This document shows positions 15,775-28,200 of a DNA stretch of 64,000 bases, in pieces (within the stretch, counting starts at the first letter, position 1; each line of letters starts with the position of its first letter). The notes below the pieces were generated by a model. That model was not told the DNA's origin and made no database searches. It was given only the letters and a program-made list of their open reading frames with translations. This DNA comes from an uncultured Methanobrevibacter sp. (GTDB lineage Archaea > Methanobacteriota > Methanobacteria > Methanobacteriales > Methanobacteriaceae). The DNA lies in assembly GCF_902801725.1 (NCBI RefSeq), contig NZ_CADCJB010000009.1:23222-87221 (forward strand). The letters run 5' to 3'. The position numbers and the translations under genes were made by a program.

Positions 15775-16560
15775 ATGGATATCGATACTGGAATAACATC
15801 TGAAGTACTTACAATTAAATCTGAAACCAAACTAATTGATATATTTAATGAAATTATTTCAAAAAAGTCAGAAGCTGTTTTCAACTACATTGAAAGTTTA
15901 AATTTTTCCTTAGATGCCAAAATAATTGTTATCGGAACATATTTTACAGGAGTAGGAATTGTTAAAAAATTAAGCAAAAAATATGAAAACATATTATTGA
16001 TTGATATCTATCCTCATTTGGAAGGCTTGCTTTATACAGATGTTGGAGGTGAGCTAAAAAACAATGTTGATTTTTCATCCGACCTCGATTTAATCTATTC
16101 CGGAGATGTTGTAATTGACACAACAGGTTTTGGTGGCATCAATGTTGAGCAGTCCTCAAAATTTGATGTTGATGCATTCATAATAGAAGATCCGATTGCT
16201 GAAGACAATGATATCCTTTTGAAGGATAAAAACAACATTGACGAAAGATTAAGTGCAGTCAAATCCCCAAATAAGGCAATAATAAAAACCGAAGGTATAA
16301 ATACGAAAACATCCGGAACAATGACATTGACAATAGGCCTTTTGACAAAAGTTTTGAACAGATGCCTTGAAAAGGAAGGTACTCTATATAGCGCATGTGA
16401 AATGGGCTTTTTTGAAGAGGTCATTTTTAAAGAAAAAGATATTGATAAATTTATTGAACTTGCAAATGCAAATGCCCTGAAGGTGTCCACAATCAGACCG
16501 TTCAATTGCGATGACATCATCAGTGAAGAGCTGAATAAAATTACCTCAAGAATGATTTAA
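15775..16560 (+). CDS. hcgC: SAM-dependent pyridinol methyltransferase HcgC
   Basis: A 261-residue Rossmann-fold protein of the HcgC family. It has the IIVIGTYFTGVGIVKKLSKKYE glycine loop (residues about 49-70), LIDIYPHLEGLLYTDVGG, VVIDTTGFGGINVEQ and TEGINTKTSGTMTLTIGLLTK, all expected of HcgC. HcgC transfers a methyl group from SAM to C3 of the pyridinol ring in the FeGP pathway. The AAGGTT ribosome site overlaps the end of hcgB. It ends with TAA directly against the ATG of hcgD. Confidence 0.9.
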   Translation: MDIDTGITSEVLTIKSETKLIDIFNEIISKKSEAVFNYIESLNFSLDAKIIVIGTYFTGVGIVKKLSKKYENILLIDIYPHLEGLLYTDVGGELKNNVDFSSDLDLIYSGDVVIDTTGFGGINVEQSSKFDVDAFIIEDPIAEDNDILLKDKNNIDERLSAVKSPNKAIIKTEGINTKTSGTMTLTIGLLTKVLNRCLEKEGTLYSACEMGFFEEVIFKEKDIDKFIELANANALKVSTIRPFNCDDIISEELNKITSRMI

Positions 16561-17259
16561 ATGAAACTTAAAGAAATAATTGACTTTTTGGAAGAGAAAA
16601 TTCCTAAATCCTTGGCTTTGGAAAATGATGAAATCGGATTTAAAAAAGATTATGATTTATCACTGAATATTGAATTAATTAAGCTCTATATGGATTTACT
16701 GCCCGAAGATGATGATAACAGCGAAAATACTTTGATAATAACCCATCATTCACCATTATTCATTCCAAAAACACCGACTTACACAATACATTCAAATTGG
16801 GATATAACAGATGGCGGTGCAAATGATGCATTGGCAAAAGCACTAGATTTGGAGGTTATTAGTTATTTTGATGACAATACAAATATCGGAAGAATCTGTA
16901 AAACAAATCAGAAGTTCATTGAACTGCAAAATAATATTTTAAACAATTTCAACCATGTGCGAATCGTAAATAGCTTAGATGATGAAAAGACAATAGGAAA
17001 AGTTGGAATCGTATCCGGTTTTGGTTTAAAAAACCCAGATTATATAAAATTAGCCAAAGCAAAAAATTTAGATATTTTAATATCAGGAGACATGACGCAG
17101 GAAACTGCAATTCTTGCCAAAAATTTAAAAATTACATTGATTGACCTAACCCACCATGAAAGCGAAGTTCCGGGATTGTATGCTCTTGAAGACCTCTTAA
17201 AAGAACTTGATATTAATACTGAAGTTATCGACAAAAACCCTATAGAAGTGATAAAATGA
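16561..17259 (+). CDS. hcgD: NIF3-like protein HcgD, FeGP-cofactor biosynthesis
   Basis: A 232-residue NIF3/DUF34-family protein. Metal ligands visible are the His pair in TLIITHHSPLF (residues about 58-68), Asp in FDDNTNIGRI, and His-Glu in DLTHHESEVPGLYAL near residue 203, which together bind two metals. HcgD binds iron and is thought to deliver it to the cofactor. It has no PII-like insert, as expected for short family members. It starts at the base after the hcgC stop and shares an ATGA overlap with hcgE, so the genes are translationally coupled. Confidence 0.9.
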   Translation: MKLKEIIDFLEEKIPKSLALENDEIGFKKDYDLSLNIELIKLYMDLLPEDDDNSENTLIITHHSPLFIPKTPTYTIHSNWDITDGGANDALAKALDLEVISYFDDNTNIGRICKTNQKFIELQNNILNNFNHVRIVNSLDDEKTIGKVGIVSGFGLKNPDYIKLAKAKNLDILISGDMTQETAILAKNLKITLIDLTHHESEVPGLYALEDLLKELDINTEVIDKNPIEVIK

Positions 17260-17906
17260 CAAATGACGAAATCAAAAAAATGGAAGACAGACAAGTCCCT
17301 CACGGCAGGATTGACTTAATTGGATGCGGAAGATTAGGTTTGAGAATTGGAATAAACCTAATGCAGGTTCACAGAGGTGGGCCAAGAACAATAGGTGCTT
17401 TTGACGGTCAGAAAGTAGATGGAGGAGATGTAATTTTTACACTTCTTGGAGCTGAAATAGGTCAAAACAAACCTGATTTCATTAAACAGCTATGCACCCA
17501 CAAAAAAGAATTCAGAGAAGTTTTAAGCTATCCGGAATATATTACAGAGGAAAATACAGATTTGATTGAGGGAGATGTTGTAATCATTGTCATCGCTGGC
17601 GGAAATACCATACCTACCGCAGCCAAAATAATAAAGCATGCACATGAAAGAGGGGCGAAGACCATTGGAACAGCAGGAATATTCGGATATGGAAATGAAA
17701 ATATTGAAATCAAAGACATTTCAGAATATGATGACACCAATCCCGCTGTTGAAGAGTTAAGAAAACAGGGAATAACAGAAAATCATTTGCTTTTAACAAC
17801 AAACAAATTCATAAGAGATGGAGAACCTATAACACCATATACTTTAGATGAAGTTGCAAATACCATTACAATGAATGCATTGAAGTTATTGGATGATAAA
17901 CTATGA
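17256..17906 (+). CDS. hcgE: E1-like adenylyltransferase HcgE, FeGP-cofactor biosynthesis
   Basis: A 216-residue ThiF/E1-like protein. The nucleotide loop is IDLIGCGRLGLRIGINLM (residues about 19-36), followed by FDGQKVDGGDVIFTLLGAEIGQNK, IIVIAGGNTIPTAAKII and an early end without zinc motifs. HcgE adenylates the carboxylate of guanylylpyridinol with ATP, preparing it for thioester transfer to HcgF. Overlaps of four bases with hcgD and hcgF support a stoichiometric operon. Confidence 0.92.
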   Translation: MTNDEIKKMEDRQVPHGRIDLIGCGRLGLRIGINLMQVHRGGPRTIGAFDGQKVDGGDVIFTLLGAEIGQNKPDFIKQLCTHKKEFREVLSYPEYITEENTDLIEGDVVIIVIAGGNTIPTAAKIIKHAHERGAKTIGTAGIFGYGNENIEIKDISEYDDTNPAVEELRKQGITENHLLLTTNKFIRDGEPITPYTLDEVANTITMNALKLLDDKL

Positions 17907-18478
17907 TCAAAATAGCAACAGCAGAATGTTTTACACAAGGCAAAATTGGAAGGGAACTGCATGCACTGGCTCAAAGTTATGAAGGAATCTTTGGATTAGA
18001 ATACATTGAAAACATAGAAGAATATGGTGATTTCGATTATAATGACCTTAGCGTAACCTGCAGCTTATTTATTCCAACAATTGAAGCCATGGAAAAGGTA
18101 TTGAATGTTGAAAATCCCCCAAAACCAGATAAGCTAATCAAAGGCATAAAGGTTTATGATGAAGCAGGAGATAAGGCCGTGAGTAAAATTATGGCAAAAG
18201 CTGTAAAGGAATTGAGCGGTTGTGACATAGCCATTGGAACAACAGCAGGCATTGGACATGGTGGAATATCAATAATAACAGACAACTACGAAATTACGAC
18301 AACAACAGATATTTATGCAGATTTATGTGAAAAGGACAGCGAAAAATTATTTCAGCGTAGCGAAAATGGAATTGAAAAAACATTAGAAATACTATTGCTG
18401 CTTCTAAATAACAAGTTTAACCAGATAAAATCTTTTAAAAATGTAGAAATAAAAAAATTAGAAAAATTTAATATTTAG
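17903..18478 (+). CDS. hcgF: Thioester-forming protein HcgF, FeGP-cofactor biosynthesis
   Basis: A 191-residue protein beginning MIKIATAECFTQGKIGRELH. The conserved Cys9, which in characterised HcgF forms a thioester with guanylylpyridinol, is present. Other family segments are GDFDYNDLSVTCSLFIPTIEA and SGCDIAIGTTAGIGHGGISI (nucleotide site, residues about 109-128). The tail IKSFKNVEIKKLEKFNI is rich in Lys. It is the last gene of the hcg run; a minus-strand gene faces it from 68 bases away. Confidence 0.93.
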   Translation: MIKIATAECFTQGKIGRELHALAQSYEGIFGLEYIENIEEYGDFDYNDLSVTCSLFIPTIEAMEKVLNVENPPKPDKLIKGIKVYDEAGDKAVSKIMAKAVKELSGCDIAIGTTAGIGHGGISIITDNYEITTTTDIYADLCEKDSEKLFQRSENGIEKTLEILLLLLNNKFNQIKSFKNVEIKKLEKFNI

Positions 18479-18545
18479 GGATTTGAACTGAATATTTCAG
18501 CAGATAAATATTCTAAACAGAAAAAAATAAAAAAATGGTAAAACT

Positions 18546-18995
18546 CTATACCATTACCTGACCGATAATATCTTCACTAACAGCAGTAATTTTAACTATT
18601 TTACCGTCCTGCAAGTATTCAAACTTATATTTGTTCTTACCATCATCCATATCCTTAATCAGGAATCCATCTTTGCCGGCGATATTTTTCTTATCACCGC
18701 CAGGATTGATTGAATCAATTTTCTGATTGTTTTTTGAACCTACCTGAATTTCCAATTCATCGCCAGCGGCATTACTATATTCGGAAGTTTTTTCACTATC
18801 AACAGCTGTGCCGTCAATATCTTCTACATCATTAGAATCACTTACATCTGTTTCTTTTTCAATAGAACTGTATCCATCAGGAATTTTGAATTTAATGCCT
18901 TCTAAAGTTAATTCTTCAGTTGCACTAATGGCAGCCACTGTAGAAACAACTACGACCAAGAACAATGCAAGAACTAATACTTTTTTCTTATCCAA
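18546..18995 (-). CDS. Small secreted protein of unknown function
   Basis: About 149-152 residues. Positively charged KKK is followed by the hydrophobic segment VLVLALFLVVVVSTVAAISA, a signal peptide, then ATEELTLEGIKFKIPDGYSS. The mature part is acidic and Asp/Ser/Asn-rich, and the closing region (NKYKFEYLQDGKIVKITAVS) is beta. Such small exported proteins are common in Methanobrevibacter. A GTG at 19004 is possible, but GGGGGTGA then falls directly on it; the TTG at 18995 (MDKKKVLVLAL) lies six bases after that Shine-Dalgarno and is the better start. No enzyme motif is seen. Confidence 0.7.
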   Translation of the reverse strand: MDKKKVLVLALFLVVVVSTVAAISATEELTLEGIKFKIPDGYSSIEKETDVSDSNDVEDIDGTAVDSEKTSEYSNAAGDELEIQVGSKNNQKIDSINPGGDKKNIAGKDGFLIKDMDDGKNKYKFEYLQDGKIVKITAVSEDIIGQVMV

Positions 18996-19004
18996 AATTT
19001 TCAC

Positions 19005-19292
19005 CCCCTTGCATTTATATTAATATATAACCTGAAAATTATATTTATAATTATTTAATTTTCAAAAAAATATATAGTTTTATCTATTTTTTTATTTTTA
19101 TATAGCAATAATTTTGTATTTTAACTGAATATTTTTTATCATTTCCACAACTTTGGATAAAACGTATAATGCTTATTTCAATTTCCAACATTAAATTAAT
19201 TTTATTTTCGATTTTTAATTAAAATAAATGAAATAGCATACCATTTATTTAACTCAAAAGACACATATTCTTTAAATGATGAAAGGGATAAT
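19005..19292. other. Intergenic region upstream of NRPS1
   Basis: About 288 bp, AT-rich, no ORF. A TATA-like CATTTATTTAA near 19242 would give a leader of about 25 bases ahead of the GAAAGGGATAAT ribosome site of the NRPS gene. Confidence 0.45.
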
Positions 19293-22200
19293 ATGGTCGA
19301 CAGAAATATAAATTATAACAGATATTTTTTAAGGCAAATCAATGATTTTGACGAATCTACAATGCTTAATCCCGATTTAACAGGTAATGAAAAAATTAAA
19401 TTAAATAAAAATGAATTAAAAATAAAAAATAATAAAATTAAAGAATTTTGCAAAGAAAATTCAATTAGCGAAAATATACTTTTTTTAGCAAGCACATTAA
19501 CAACTTTGAATAAATTTAATTTCTCCAATAAAAATCTAATTTTCCATGAAAACAATATAATCTTTACAACAAAATTTGAAAACAGGAAAATAACAATTAG
19601 AGACTACCTAATTCAAATCCAAAACGATTATCTGGAAAATTTAAAATATTGCGAATTTTCAACTGATAAAATAATTGATGAATATGACTTAAAGACCGAA
19701 TTCTATTATGCCTTCAATAAAGACCTAAATCTCAATTCATTCAAACGCGAATATAATTTTTACCTGAACATTCAAAAAACAGCCGAAGAGTTCGTATTAT
19801 CCTCCCATTACAATGACCAGTTATACTCCAATGAATACATCAATCTCTTCTTGAAAAGCATCGCCACAATCATAAACCAAATTCTGTCAATCGACACTTC
19901 AAAATCAACCTTATCAGACATCACACTTATTAAAAAAGAAGAAAGCAAGGAATTTAAGGAAGTGGAAATTCCATTCATCCACAAGCGCTTTGAAAAGCAA
20001 GTTGAAGCAAATCCTGACCACACAGCACTCATATCAAACGGCGAAAGATTAACCTACAGCGAAATTAATAAAAAATCCAACAAAATCGCCAATGCACTTA
20101 TCAAAAAGGGTGTAAAACCTAAAAGCAATGTTTTGGTAATGCTTCCAAGAAACAGCAATTTGATTGCATCAATTATGGGTATTCTAAAAGCAGGTTGCAC
20201 CTACATTCCGATTGATCCGTCATATCCAAAAGAAAGAATAGAATACATTTACAAAAACAGCAAAGCGGATTACATAATTACCGACCGTGATTTAGAAGAT
20301 TCAATCAATATCAGTGAATTACTCAAAGAAGAAAACAGCGAAAACCCTGACGTTAACATCAAACCTGACGATTTAGCTTATGTCATTTATACATCAGGTT
20401 CTACTGGAAATCCTAAAGGAGTGATGGGAAGCCATAAAAATATCACAAGTGTGTTTTCAAAAGATGAAAACAATGAAATCTATAATGAATACGTGAAAAT
20501 GAACAGGAATCTTGGAATTTCTACAGTATCATTTGTTGCATTTTTAGTCGATTTCATGAGCCTTACATTTGGAACCACATTAATACTTGCCAATGACAAT
20601 GAAATAGAAAACATAGAATCATTGACCCGACTGATAGAAAGTGAAAAACCTGATGCCATTACTTTTACAACTCCCTCACGTCTTAAACAATCTCTGGAGT
20701 ATGAATCATTCACAAAAGAGCTTTCATCAATAAACTACATCACCATTGGTGGAGAAATGGTGACAATGGATGTCCTATCCAAATTACCATGTGATAAAAC
20801 AAATGTTTATATTGGTTATGGGTCTACAGAAACCACAGGATTTGCAACATTGGAAAAAATAACCAATCCAAACAATGATTTGACTATTGGAAAATCCGTT
20901 CATAATGCAATATCCGATGTTAGAGACATTGACGGGAAAATAGTGCCTCAGGGAGTGATGGGTGAACTCTATATCGGGGGAAACGGAATTGCAAAAGGAT
21001 ATTATAACTTAGATGACGAGTCAAATGAATCATTCCTAACCATAAACAGAATACCATACTATAAAACCGGAGATTATGCAATAGAAACCCCCGACGGCAA
21101 AATTGAATTAAAAGGAAGAATAGACAATCAAATCAAACTCAGGGGATTGAGAATAGAAATCAGAGAAGTAGAATCAAACATTTCAAAATATCCAAATATA
21201 AATGAAAACATCGTTGTGATTAAAAAAATCAACAACGAAGACCATCTGTGCACATACTTCACCTCCGAAAAGAAGATCAACTCCAATGAACTAAAAGAAT
21301 TCTTAAAAGAAAGATTAACAAAATATATGATTCCAACTGTGTTTATGCAACTGGACGAACTGCCAAAAACACCAAATGGAAAAATAAGCATCAGAGAACT
21401 TCCAAAACCAAAACTTAATTTGGAATTGGTTCCGCCGCAGAGTGAAACGGAAAAAACATTATTCAAAATAGCTTCATCCATTTCAGAAATCACCGAATTC
21501 GGTGTAACTGACGATTTATATGCAATCGGATTTACCTCATTAACATTCATGAAACTTAATGCCGCAATCTATAATGAAACAGGCATTAATTTAAACATTT
21601 CAAAATTAATCGACAATCCAACAATCAAAAACATTGCAAATCAAATTGAAAATACAAAATCCGGCGATTTAGATAAGATTATGGAGGATGCTAAAAACGC
21701 AATGTATATTCCATTGACCGCAAATCAATTGGGAGTATACTACGAATGCGCTCAAAAACCCGACGAACCGCAGTACAACCTTCCAAGTCTAATCAAATTT
21801 GACAAAACTGTTGATGGTGAAATATTAAGAGAGGCAATCATCAAAACTATCGATGCCTACCCTTACCTTAAAACCAGAATCGTCATGCATGGTGACCAGC
21901 TAATGCATAAGCGTGATGATTCAATAGCAATCGATGACATACCGATTGTTGAAGTGCCATCCATCAGCGATGAGGAAATTCAAAAACTCAATACCGAAAG
22001 ATTCGACCTGTTAGGAGGCCAACTGTTCAGAGCAAAAATTTATGTAACTGATGATGAAATCATATTGTTCTTTGACATTCATCACCTGATAACAGACGGT
22101 GAATCCATCGACAGACTATTCAGAAACTTTGCTTATGCTTATGAAGGCAAAGAGATTGAAAGTGAAATTTTTGACGGATATGTCAATGCATTGCTTGAAG

Positions 22201-25200
22201 CGGAAAATGAAAACAGTGCGGAATACATAGCTTCTGAAAGATATTTCCATGAGCTACTGACACAGGAAGTTGACTCAACAGTTCTGACACCTGATTTAAA
22301 TGGAAATGAAGAAGAGGGTGAATTGGTGTCAATATCCAAAAATATCAATCCAAAGCTGATTAGAGAATTCTGTGCCAATGAAAGAATAAGTCCTAACGTA
22401 TTATTCATGGCAAGTACCGTATTGAACCTGAACAAGTACACATTTTCAGACAAATCCTTAATAACAACCATATTCAATGGCAGATCAAGCCCAAATTACT
22501 TCAATACACAGGGCTTTTTAGTCAAAACATTGCCTTTGCTGTCCATCAATGAAGATAGAGACATTACCGTTAAGCAGTTTTTAACTCAAATTGATGGAAT
22601 ATGGAAAGAAACAATACAGCATGCAGATTATCCGTATATTAAAATTGCCGAAGAGTTTCAACTAAAACCTGAATTCATGTACACCTACAATAATCGTGAT
22701 GAGCAGGTTATCACCGTAAACGGTAATGAATATCCGTATATTCATTTAGAAACCCAACAGACAGATTATAAAGTCACTTTTGACATTAATGAAAGTAAAG
22801 ACAATATTGAATTATCCATACTGTACAACAATCAGCTATACAGTGAAAAATACATTAAAGTATTCCTGAACAGTGTTTTGAGCATTATAACTCAGTTCAT
22901 TAATGACGATACCGGAAATTTAAGTATCAGTGAAATTGAACTGAACAGGAATTATGAAATACCTGAATTCACTCCTGTGGAAAATCCGTTTATCCACAAG
23001 CGCTTTGAAAAGCAAGTTGAATCAAATCCTAAAGGAATTGCACTTGTTGCAGAAGATGCCACATTAACCAATGAGGAACTTAATCAAAAGGCAAACAAAA
23101 TTGCAAACGCATTAATCAAAAAAGGAGTCAAGCCAAAAAGCAATGTCCTTGTAATGCTTCACAGAAACAGCGATTTAATAGCATCAATATTAGGTATACT
23201 GAAAGCAGGAAGCACATACATTCCAATAGACCTTGAATATCCTCAGGACAGAATCAATTATATTTATGAAAACAGTCAGGCGGACTACATCATTTCCGAA
23301 GAGGATAAAGAAAACGCCTTAAATATCAAGGAACTTCTCAAGGAAACAAATACCAAAACTCCTGATGTTGAAATCACGCCGGATGACTTGGCCTATATGA
23401 TTTACACCTCAGGTTCAACCGGAAATCCGAAAGGAGTAATGATTTCACATGAAAACATCTGTAATGAAGTGGAAAACCCAAAATCACAATATGAAAGCTT
23501 ACTATGTATTGCAACAATTTCTTTCGATGTGGCAATGGATGATATTTTCGTAGCGCTTGCAAACGGAATAAAACTCATATTTGCAAACGATTCACAAATC
23601 AAAATCATTCCTGAATTGACTAAACTAATAAATGAACATAAACCGGAAGTTGCTGAGTTCACACCATCCAGACTGGCATCACATCTTGAAGTGGATGAAT
23701 TCTGTGAAGCAATACGCTGCCTTAAATGTTTATTCCTTGGAGGAGAGCAGTTTTCAACCAAAGTATACGAGAACTTCAGAAAACACTCTGATGCAATCGT
23801 ATACAACAGTTACGGACCAACAGAAACCACAATTACATCAAACAACAAGGAAGTCACAGATGTCAACGACATAACAGTCGGATATCCACTATACAACTAC
23901 GTCACAGACGTGCGTGATATCGATGGAAAACTCCTGCCTTACGGAGTAATGGGAGAGCTATACATTGGAGGCGTTGGTGTAGGTAAAGGATACTACAACA
24001 TGCCGGATAAAACCGAAGAAGTGTTCCTGACCATCAATAACATCCCATACTACAGAAGCGGAGACTATGCAATCTCAAGGCCGGACGGTGAAATAGAACT
24101 CCTTGGAAGAATCGACAATCAAATCAAATTAAGGGGATTGAGGATAGAAATTGGAGAAATCGAGTCCAACATTAACAGATTCCCTTCTGTAAAACAGGCT
24201 GTTGTCGTAATCAGGGAAATCAACAATAACGATCATTTATGTGCATATTATACTGCTGACGATGAAATTGATACATTCGAATTAAAAGACTTCCTTAAAG
24301 ACAAGTTAACCAAGTATATGATACCTACTGCATATATGCAGCTTGATGAAATGCCACAAACACCAAACGGAAAGACAGACATAAAAGCATTGCCTAAACC
24401 GAAATTGGACCTGGAATATGTGGAAGCTGAAAACGAAACCGAACAAATACTCTTCAAAATCGCATCAGAGCTTGTAAATACTAATAAGTTCGGTGTAACA
24501 GATGACTTATATGCAATCGGATTTACATCACTGATATTGATGAAATTCAACTCATTAATCTATACAGAAACAGGAGTTAATATAGACATTTCACAATTAT
24601 TCGACGATCCAACCATCAGAAAGCTCGCATTGCAAATAAAAGAGGGCTACGACAGGCTAGATTTAGAAGAATTTACCAAATTAGCAGACAAACTGGAATA
24701 CTTCCCATTAACTGACAATCAGTTGGGAGTATACTATGAATGCATGCAAAGTCCAGATGAAATAAAATACACGATGCCAACAGTCTTAAGACTTGACAGT
24801 ACAGTAGATGCAGAAAAATTGAAAAAATCCATAATCAAAGCCGTGGAAGCCCACCCATACATCAAAACCAGAATCATAACCACAGATGACGGTTCACTGA
24901 AACAATATAAAAACAATGAAGCCGACATAGACGAAATCGAAATCGTTAAAGTCGATTCAATAACAGACGATGAAATCATCAAAAATGACGTGAAAGCGTT
25001 TAATTTTGGTGATGAACAATTATTCAGATTCAAGATATACGAAACAGCCTGTGAAACAGTACTGTTTAGTGACTTCCACCACATTATAACAGACGGTGAG
25101 TCACAAATCAACTTCTTTACAGATGTTGCAAACGAATATGAAAACAAAGACATGTCAGAAGAGATTGTAGACGGCTATATATACAGCCTCATTGAAGATG

Positions 25201-28200
25201 ATGCTAAAAACAGTGAAATATACGAAAAATCCAAGGAATTCTTTGATGAAAAGCTCTCACAGGATATCGAATCAACAGTTCTCACACCAAACCTTAATGG
25301 AAACCCGGATGAGGGTGAACTGAAAACTGTCATCCAAAAAATCAATCCGAAAAACATTAAGGAGTTCTGTAATGATTATTCATTGAGTCAAAATGCGTTG
25401 TTTCTGTCTGCACTCGCATTGACATTGAATAAGTTCACATTCAGCGATAAGACACTGATAACAACAATCTTCAATGGAAGGTCCAACCCATATTATTACA
25501 ATACACAAGGATTTCTTGTTAAAACACTTCCATTAATATTCCGCAGCAAAAACAGAAAAGCTACTATAAAAGAATTCATCAGAGGCATTGATGAAATATG
25601 GAAAGAAACAATAAAGCATAGTGGATACCCATATACTACCCTTGCTGAAGAATACCAATTAAAACCAGAATTTTTCTTCTCATATCAGGAATTCCTTAAA
25701 TCGGAAGAAGTAACAATAAACGACAAGGCTTATGAAGGATATGAATTAAGTTCTGATGACATTTCAGCAACTGCATATAAAATTAATTTAGATATTTTCG
25801 CATATGAAGACAACATCAAATTCAAATTAGATTATAACGACCAGTTGTATAGTAAAGATTACATCCAAAAATTCCTTGATTCACTTAAACTTGTCTTAAA
25901 CCAATTCATTAAAAGTGACATTGACAAGTTAATGATTAATGAAATAGAACTGGAAAGTGAATCAGAATTAGTTGAATTTACTCCTGTAAAAAACCCATTA
26001 ATCCATAAACGCTTTGAAAAACAAGTTGAAAGCATACCTGACGAAATTGCACTGGTTTCAAATGAAGAAAAATACACTTACAGAAAATTGAATGAATTAA
26101 GTAACAGGGTTGCCAACGCCTTGATTAAACGTGGAGTTGAGCCAAGAAATAATGTTTTAGTAATGCTTCCAAGAAACAGCGATATGATAGCAGCAATACT
26201 CGGTGTCTTAAAAGCAGGATGCGCATACATCCCAATAGATCTGGAATATCCTAAGGAAAGGATTGATTACATCTATGAAAACAGTCAGTCAGACTACATC
26301 ATATCCAATGAAACTTATGACAACTCATTAGACATCAAAGAACTGCTTGAAGAGGAAAACATCAAAAATCCGGATGTTGAAATTACACCGAATGACTTAG
26401 CGTATATGATTTACACATCAGGATCAACCGGAAATCCAAAAGGAGTAATGATATCACACAAAAACATTTGTAACCAAGTTCAAAATCCAAAATCACAATA
26501 CGAAAGCCTGCTCTGTCTTGCAACAGTATCATTCGATGTATCTGTAGACGACATGCTAACATCCCTTTCAAACGGACTGAAACTTATTCTTGCAAGTGAC
26601 ACTCAAATCAAAAACATTCCAAAATTAATAGAGCTAATCGAAAGCGAAAAACCGGAAGTATCCGAAATTACACCTTCAAGACTTGCATCATATCTGGAAG
26701 TGCCTGAATTTTGCGAAGTAATCGGCTGCTTAAAATGCCTATTCCTCGGAGGAGAGCAGTTCTCAACCAATGTATATGAAAACTTCAGAAAACACTCTGA
26801 TGCAATCGTATACAACAGTTACGGACCAACAGAAACTACAATTACCTCAAATAATAAGGAAATCACCGATGTTAATGATATAACTGTAGGTTTGCCATTA
26901 GAGAACTATATAACTGATGTGCGCGATATTGACGGTAAACTCTTGCCGCAGGGAGTAATGGGAGAACTGTACATCGGAGGCGTCAGCGTAGGTAAAGGAT
27001 ATTACAACATGCCGGACAAAACCGAAGAGGTATTCATGACCATCAACAACATTCCGTACTACAGAAGCGGAGACTACGCAATAGAAAAACCGAACGCTGA
27101 AATCGACATCAAAGGAAGAATAGACAATCAAATCAAACTCAGAGGATTGAGAATAGAAATCGGAGAAATTGAAGCTAACATTACCCGATTCCCTAAAATT
27201 AAAAATACTGCTGTTGTAATCAAAAAAATCAACAACAGCGAACATCTATGCGCTTACTTTACTGGAGAGGAAGATATCGACATTAATCTCCTTAAACGTT
27301 ACCTGCAAAACAAGCTGACCAAATATATGGTTCCAACAGTTTTCATGCAGATTGATGAAATGCCTCAAACACCGAACGGTAAAACAGACATCAAGGCATT
27401 GCCTGAACCTTCATTGGCGCTTAATTTTGTTGAACCTGAGACAGAAACCGAGAAAAAGATATTCAAGCTCGTTTCATCACTTACAAGTGCAGATGAATTC
27501 GGTATTACAGACGACTTGTACGCTTTAGGATTCACATCACTAACGCTGATGAAATTAAATTCAATGATTTACAACGTGACTGACGTAAACATTGAGATAA
27601 CAGATTTATTCAACAATCCGACAATCCAAAGCCTTGCAGATAAGGTTGACAACAACATAGACACCCAGATTGACATTCCAGAAATCATCAAGACTGCAGA
27701 AACAATGGATCTGTTCCCGCTGACATCCAACCAGTTAGGAATCTACTATGAATGTAAGCAAACCGAAGAAATCAAGTACACAATTCCTTCCTGCATACGC
27801 TTTGGCAGTGATATTGACGCATACAGACTTAAACAGGCAATAATAGATACTGTTGAAGCGCATCCATATCTTAAAACAAGAATAATTACCACCCCCAATG
27901 GTGAATTGAGACAGAAAAGATGTGACGATGCTGAAATTGATGAAATTGAAATCGTGGAAATTGACTCCATTTCAAATAAAGAGATGATGGATAAAGACGT
28001 CCAATTCATTCCGATTGAAGATAATCAGCTGTTCAGATTCAAGATTTACAAGACTCCAGATGAAACAGTGCTTTTCACAGATATTCACCACATCATAACT
28101 GATGGAGTATCACAGGACCTTCTTTTCAAAGACATGCTGCAGGCTTACAATCATGAAGAAATCGATAAAGAAACTGTAGACGGATATGCTTATAGCCTAA

